Below are positions 8,681-11,701 of a stretch of DNA of 11,701 bases, piece by piece. The DNA comes from Gonapodya sp. JEL0774 (taxonomy: Eukaryota; Monoblepharomycota; Monoblepharidomycetes; Monoblepharidales; Gonapodyaceae). The notes below the pieces were generated by a model. The model was not told the DNA's origin, did no database searches, and saw only the letters and a list, made by a program, of their open reading frames with translations. The first letter of the stretch is position 1, and every line of letters starts with the position of its first letter. A program made the position numbers and the translations under genes. Where the stretch lies: contig JADIIX010000025.1 in assembly GCA_027604505.1 (NCBI GenBank), positions 188,001 through 199,701 of the forward strand, in the 5' to 3' direction.

Positions 8681-10948
8681 ATGGAGACCAGCACTATGCC
8701 GATCCCTATTCTCATGCGTGCGACAAGAGCTGCGGGAGATAGACAGCCGAATCCAAACTCCAACCGATCTCAAAAGCGATTGCGAAAGAAGATGAGGCTG
8801 CTGGAGAAAACTGCCAGCATTGGCGAAGGCGCGGATGCAGAAGTGGATACAGGAGATGAAACGAGCTCGCTTCCTTCAGACCCAATTGCATTGGGTTCCT
8901 CTGTGGTAGATTCCTCCGCGCTTCCCCCCCCGGTGCCGGGACGCTGTCATTTCTTTATATGGGGAAAAAATCGCTATTGTAGGCAAATGCTACCCGCCAA
9001 TGCCCCAGCTGTGCTTCTCTGTGCTGAGCACCGCCTGCCCCAAAATGGAGCGCCCGAAAACAAATCCGACCGCATCCCATGCCCTTATGACCCGAAGCAC
9101 ACTGTGGATACCAGACTGATGCGCAAGCACCTGCTATGTTGCAACTCCAGACCACTACCTACTCCACCCTACATTGTGAAAGGCGTCAACTCTGGACGTC
9201 CACCAAACGAACCTTCACTTTTTTCGTCGGAAAACGCCAAACAGCTTACAGCACGTGAGAAGCTGCAATCTCTCAGTCCAGAAGAGTTTGATCGCTTGGC
9301 GGATAAAATTCGGCGAATGTACGCTTTCGTTCCACCTCGCGCAAAGGAAGTGATGACCCACGTCGTCGGTAAACATCTCAAGTAAGTCTTGGAACTCCCT
9401 GGATCGCACTCTCTGTGCTTGTCAGGAAATCAAGGATACTTGAAGATATCTCCTCACCTGGGGAGCTGCAGCTCCCCGAGCACTTTGCAACTCGGCAGAC
9501 GGTACTAAGAGTTGTTGCTTGTGGTGGTATCATGCAGGACTGTTATCACATTTTCGTTCGCCTTCCATCGCTCAGAGGTACCGCCCACCTCTCAAAACAC
9601 CCCGTGCAGCAAACGTCCCTTGTTGGCCATCTTGCGAACCTCGATGCGTTGGGTCGCGATAATATATTCGTAGAGTTTGGGGCGGGACGTGGTGAGTTGA
9701 GTTTGTGTAGAATGCACTGTTGTTGCTGTAGAAGGGACAATGCTGACTGATTTCGTGTGTTGCATTTTTGGGTAGCTGAACTCAGTTTGTTCGTTCGAGA
9801 AGCGGTAGGTGACCCTTCAACGTTCGCCGCAGTTGATCGGAGCAACTTTAAACGAAAGGTGAACTGATTTGCTTCACTAGCATGGTAGTTTGTCGGCAGC
9901 CATCGGACGCTTTTGTTCACCCATGCCCTCTTCAGATCGACCATCTCATTCAACGACCATATCCTCCACCACCTGTCCTCTCCACTTTCCATCGCGTCAA
10001 AGCTGATATTGCTGATTTGGACTTGACGAAATATGTGATCTGGTTAGCGTCAGGTGGCCCGGAAAAGGAGGAGGGACGACCGCCTCAGCCTTCTCGGTGG
10101 GCCAAAAGGAAGGCGGAAACAGTTGAAGAGATGGGAGACTCTCGAAAACACAAAGTATTGGAAGATCTGTCATCTGAGGGCTCGTTTGTTAAGCAGACCA
10201 CAGAGAAAGTACTCGAACGGAATGACGTGGAAAATGTAGCCAACCCTACCTCGACCACCAACTCCCTCTTAGAACCTTCACACCTGCCTCCTGTCGTCGC
10301 CTTCTCCAAACACCTATGTGGAATCGCAACCGATTTGACGTTACGTTCCCTTGCTGCTCACCGCGCTCGAGGAGGCAAAATACGGGGAATCCTCGTCGCT
10401 CTGTGCTGTCACCAGCTCTGCAGGTTAGCGTGATGTAGATGCCCTTTGCTCATTCAAGGCTATGCAATTGCTTTAGTATGTTTCTGTAGCACGTACGCCT
10501 ACTGCCGCCCCACAATCACACCCGAATCCGAAGAGGTGTTTGACGACGTGGAGTTTCCACTTGTGGCTATTATAACGACGTGGGCTGTGTGTGGTGCGCC
10601 TGTCGATGATTACAATCTGCCAGGAGCGGTGGATGAGGAAGATGGAGGGAACGACAATGATTTTGGGTGTGCTGTAGAGGAGGAAGATGTTGGACATGGG
10701 TAAGGCAATTCTTTGGCTTTTCTTTGGGGAATTCGGTCGACCAACACCACGAATTCTTCAGTCCACATTGGTCTCGCCTCACTTACTCTGAACGGCGTGA
10801 GCTTGGACTTCAAGCGAAGCGTGTACTGGACTGGGGACGTGTTCGCTGGTTGCACGAACAAGGATTCGAAGGGGCGCGACTTGTTGAGTATGTAGATCAA
10901 GACGCAAGCCTGGAGAACGTGGCGGTAGTTTGGGGACCAACCTTCTGA
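8681..10948 (+). CDS. TRM13: tRNA:m4X modification enzyme TRM13 (tRNA 2'-O-methyltransferase at position 4)
   Basis: In this family the enzyme transfers a methyl group from S-adenosylmethionine to the 2'-OH of nucleotide 4 in the acceptor stem of certain tRNAs. Exons joined by eye: 8681-9381, 9426-9691, 9776-9858, 9936-10423, 10490-10699, 10762-10948. All phases agree, giving 644 residues, longer than the human homologue (about 480). Domains: CCCH-type TRM13 zinc finger (C89, C100, C114, H117); CHHC finger of U11-48K type (C134, H140, H150, C154); methyltransferase domain with HLSKHPVQQTSLVGHL, motif I NIFVEFGAGR (314-322), AAVDRSNFKRK, FSKHLCGIATDLTLR (473-487) and LCCHQLC; C-terminal block RRELGLQAKRVLDWGRVRWL and final ASLENVAVVWG. 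Extra length comes from a basic/acidic insert (about 388-465) and an acidic insert (about 550-582). The start is the first ATG of the open first exon; 8696 is an alternative. Confidence 0.94.
9460..9477. repeat. Perfect 18-bp palindrome in TRM13 exon 2
   Basis: GGGGAGCTGCAGCTCCCC reads identically on both strands. It lies in coding sequence (residues GELQLP), so it may simply reflect codon choice. No loop separates the arms, which argues against a transcript hairpin with normal geometry. Confidence 0.6.
9502..9537 (+). other. Possible 36-nt optional intron inside TRM13 exon 2
   Basis: The segment starts GTACTAAG and ends TCATGCAG, has GT-AG ends, and is exactly 36 nt, so keeping or removing it leaves the frame intact (12 residues after FATRQT). 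At this length it is close to the lower limit for splicing, so I kept it as exon. The region lies in a variable linker before the conserved HLSKHPVQQTS block, so conservation does not settle it. Confidence 0.2.
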
Positions 10949-11028
10949 GAGGTTGCAAACCTTAGTTGCGGTAGGAGAACGGGCTTTGGGAGAGCCGATC
11001 TCGGAATCCTGTGGGTGAAGTTTTGTTT

Positions 11029-11084
11029 GGGGAAGGGTGTGTGGGTGTGTGTGGGTGGGTGGGTGCGGGGGGATGGGGTTGGGG
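11029..11084 (+). repeat. G-rich GT/GGGT tract, predicted G-quadruplex, just after TRM13
   Basis: Starts 81 bases past the TRM13 stop. On the plus (RNA-sense) strand there are at least eight runs of three or more G separated by 1-7 bases, for example GGGTGTGTGGG then GTGTGTGGGTGGGTGGG, and further GGGGGG and GGGG runs. This satisfies the usual G3+N1-7 rule several times over. If transcribed, it would sit in the TRM13 3' untranslated region or termination zone and could pause RNA polymerase or fold in the mRNA. No AATAAA precedes it. It could also be plain microsatellite sequence. Confidence 0.7.
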
Positions 11085-11327
11085 AGTGGAGACGGGAGAT
11101 CACCCTCTGTTTATCTCAATCGTCTTGACCATACGCCAACTGAAGAAGGTGCGGAGGGGAGTCCGCTGGTACCCCATCGAACCTGGATTTGAACACAGTA
11201 AGGGAACTTCTCGGCTTCGAACAAAATTTTCTGCGGAAAGAAGAAAAAGGGAGACTGTGCTTAGCTTATTTTCATGGACAGAGTCAACAAAATTGCATGT
11301 GGGAGGAACGCGTAAACAGTAGTCAAG

Positions 11328-11487
11328 CGAGTCTTTTGCGGCAGATCCCCCTTCAGGCGGTCAACGGAACCGGCCTGCAGAGGGTCAGTCTCAACAACAG
11401 AGACCGCAGCAGGATGATTGTGCCAGACAAGACTCTTTGAGAAACATCGATTGGCGTACCAGGGCAAGTGATTTAAGCGTGTTATGA
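11328..11487 (+). CDS. Possible terminal exon of an unrecognised plus-strand gene
   Basis: After an acceptor-like tagtcaag, an open phase-2 segment reads ESFAADPPSGGQRNRPAEG, a Gln-rich run, then DSLRNIDWRTRASDLSVL and TGA. An ATTAAA hexamer lies 17 bases past the stop (11504-11509). The composition looks like a disordered C-terminal tail. Against it: no supported upstream exon joins it (only about 380 bases separate it from the TRM13 stop), and another frame (11189-11440) is also open here. No family recognised. Confidence 0.17.
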
Positions 11488-11503
11488 TACACATGTACGG
11501 TTT

Positions 11504-11509
11504 ATTAAA
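11504..11509 (+). terminator. ATTAAA polyadenylation-like hexamer
   Basis: A common variant of the polyadenylation signal, lying in an A/T-rich patch 17 bases after the stop of the possible terminal exon. It could serve that gene or a long TRM13 transcript. A single hexamer is weak evidence. Confidence 0.2.
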
Positions 11510-11701
11510 GTAGGAAAAACTAAGAAATCAGTAGCATTAGGTAGGAGCAATAGAGTTGTTCCTTCGAAACGTGAAGTTAAGTTCTCGTGGTGAGTCCCGC
11601 AAAGTCCCAAATGTCATGTGGTGGTTGTATCTGCTTGTTTGACGCATCTCAAGTCCGTACAGTAGCAATCAGTTCATTAGCATCCTTCCACACAGTTGCC
11701 G
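11510..11701. other. Right-edge sequence with no recognised feature
   Basis: No open frame of note, RNA gene or repeat was seen before the window ends. Confidence 0.4.

Noticed and set aside
8350-8773. Minus-strand open frames upstream of the metaxin start
   Set aside because: They run through the divergent intergenic region and into TRM13 exon 1 antisense, contain no metaxin-like sequence, and add an implausible N-terminus.
9546-9992. Minus-strand open frame of 148 codons across TRM13
   Set aside because: It spans two TRM13 introns and opposes conserved methyltransferase motifs; no family signature.

Overview
The window looks like a nuclear contig from a fungus, most likely an intron-rich, early-diverging (for example zoosporic) lineage. 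This lineage call is inference. It rests on a fungal-style IQGAP with an 'LQAYEYLCH' segment ahead of its calponin-homology (CH) domain, dense short introns (about 40-240 nt, GT-AG), and metaxin and TRM13 genes that are compact but split into many exons. There are no operons, ribosome binding sites or prokaryotic signals.

Layout. (1) Positions 1-4454, minus strand: an IQGAP-family gene (Iqg1/Rng2 type). I could join it by eye into 14 phase-consistent exons; it runs off the left edge inside the RasGAP_C region. (2) 4455-6389: no recognisable gene. It holds a tRNA-like 5' half (polymerase III A box) near 5540 and weak open frames. (3) About 6500-6948, plus strand: three open segments that splice in phase into an unrecognised peptide tail; a low-confidence candidate gene. 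(4) 7127-8292, minus strand: a four-exon metaxin-family gene (mitochondrial outer-membrane SAM complex). (5) 8293-8680: shared divergent promoter region. (6) 8681-10948, plus strand: a six-exon TRM13 gene (tRNA 2'-O-methyltransferase at position 4). (7) 10949-11701: a G-rich, G-quadruplex-prone tract just past TRM13, then a possible terminal exon of another plus-strand gene.

The three firm genes are housekeeping genes with unrelated roles: cytokinesis and actin scaffold, mitochondrial beta-barrel import, and tRNA modification. Nothing suggests they act together, apart from metaxin and TRM13 sharing a bidirectional intergenic region. I found no CRISPR, virus, toxin or intact transposon, and no clear new system. 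The most unusual items are an Arg/Glu helix between the first two IQ motifs of the IQGAP, a TRM13 intron whose two ends encode the same motif, acidic insertions in TRM13, the isolated tRNA-like half, and the two weak candidate genes.
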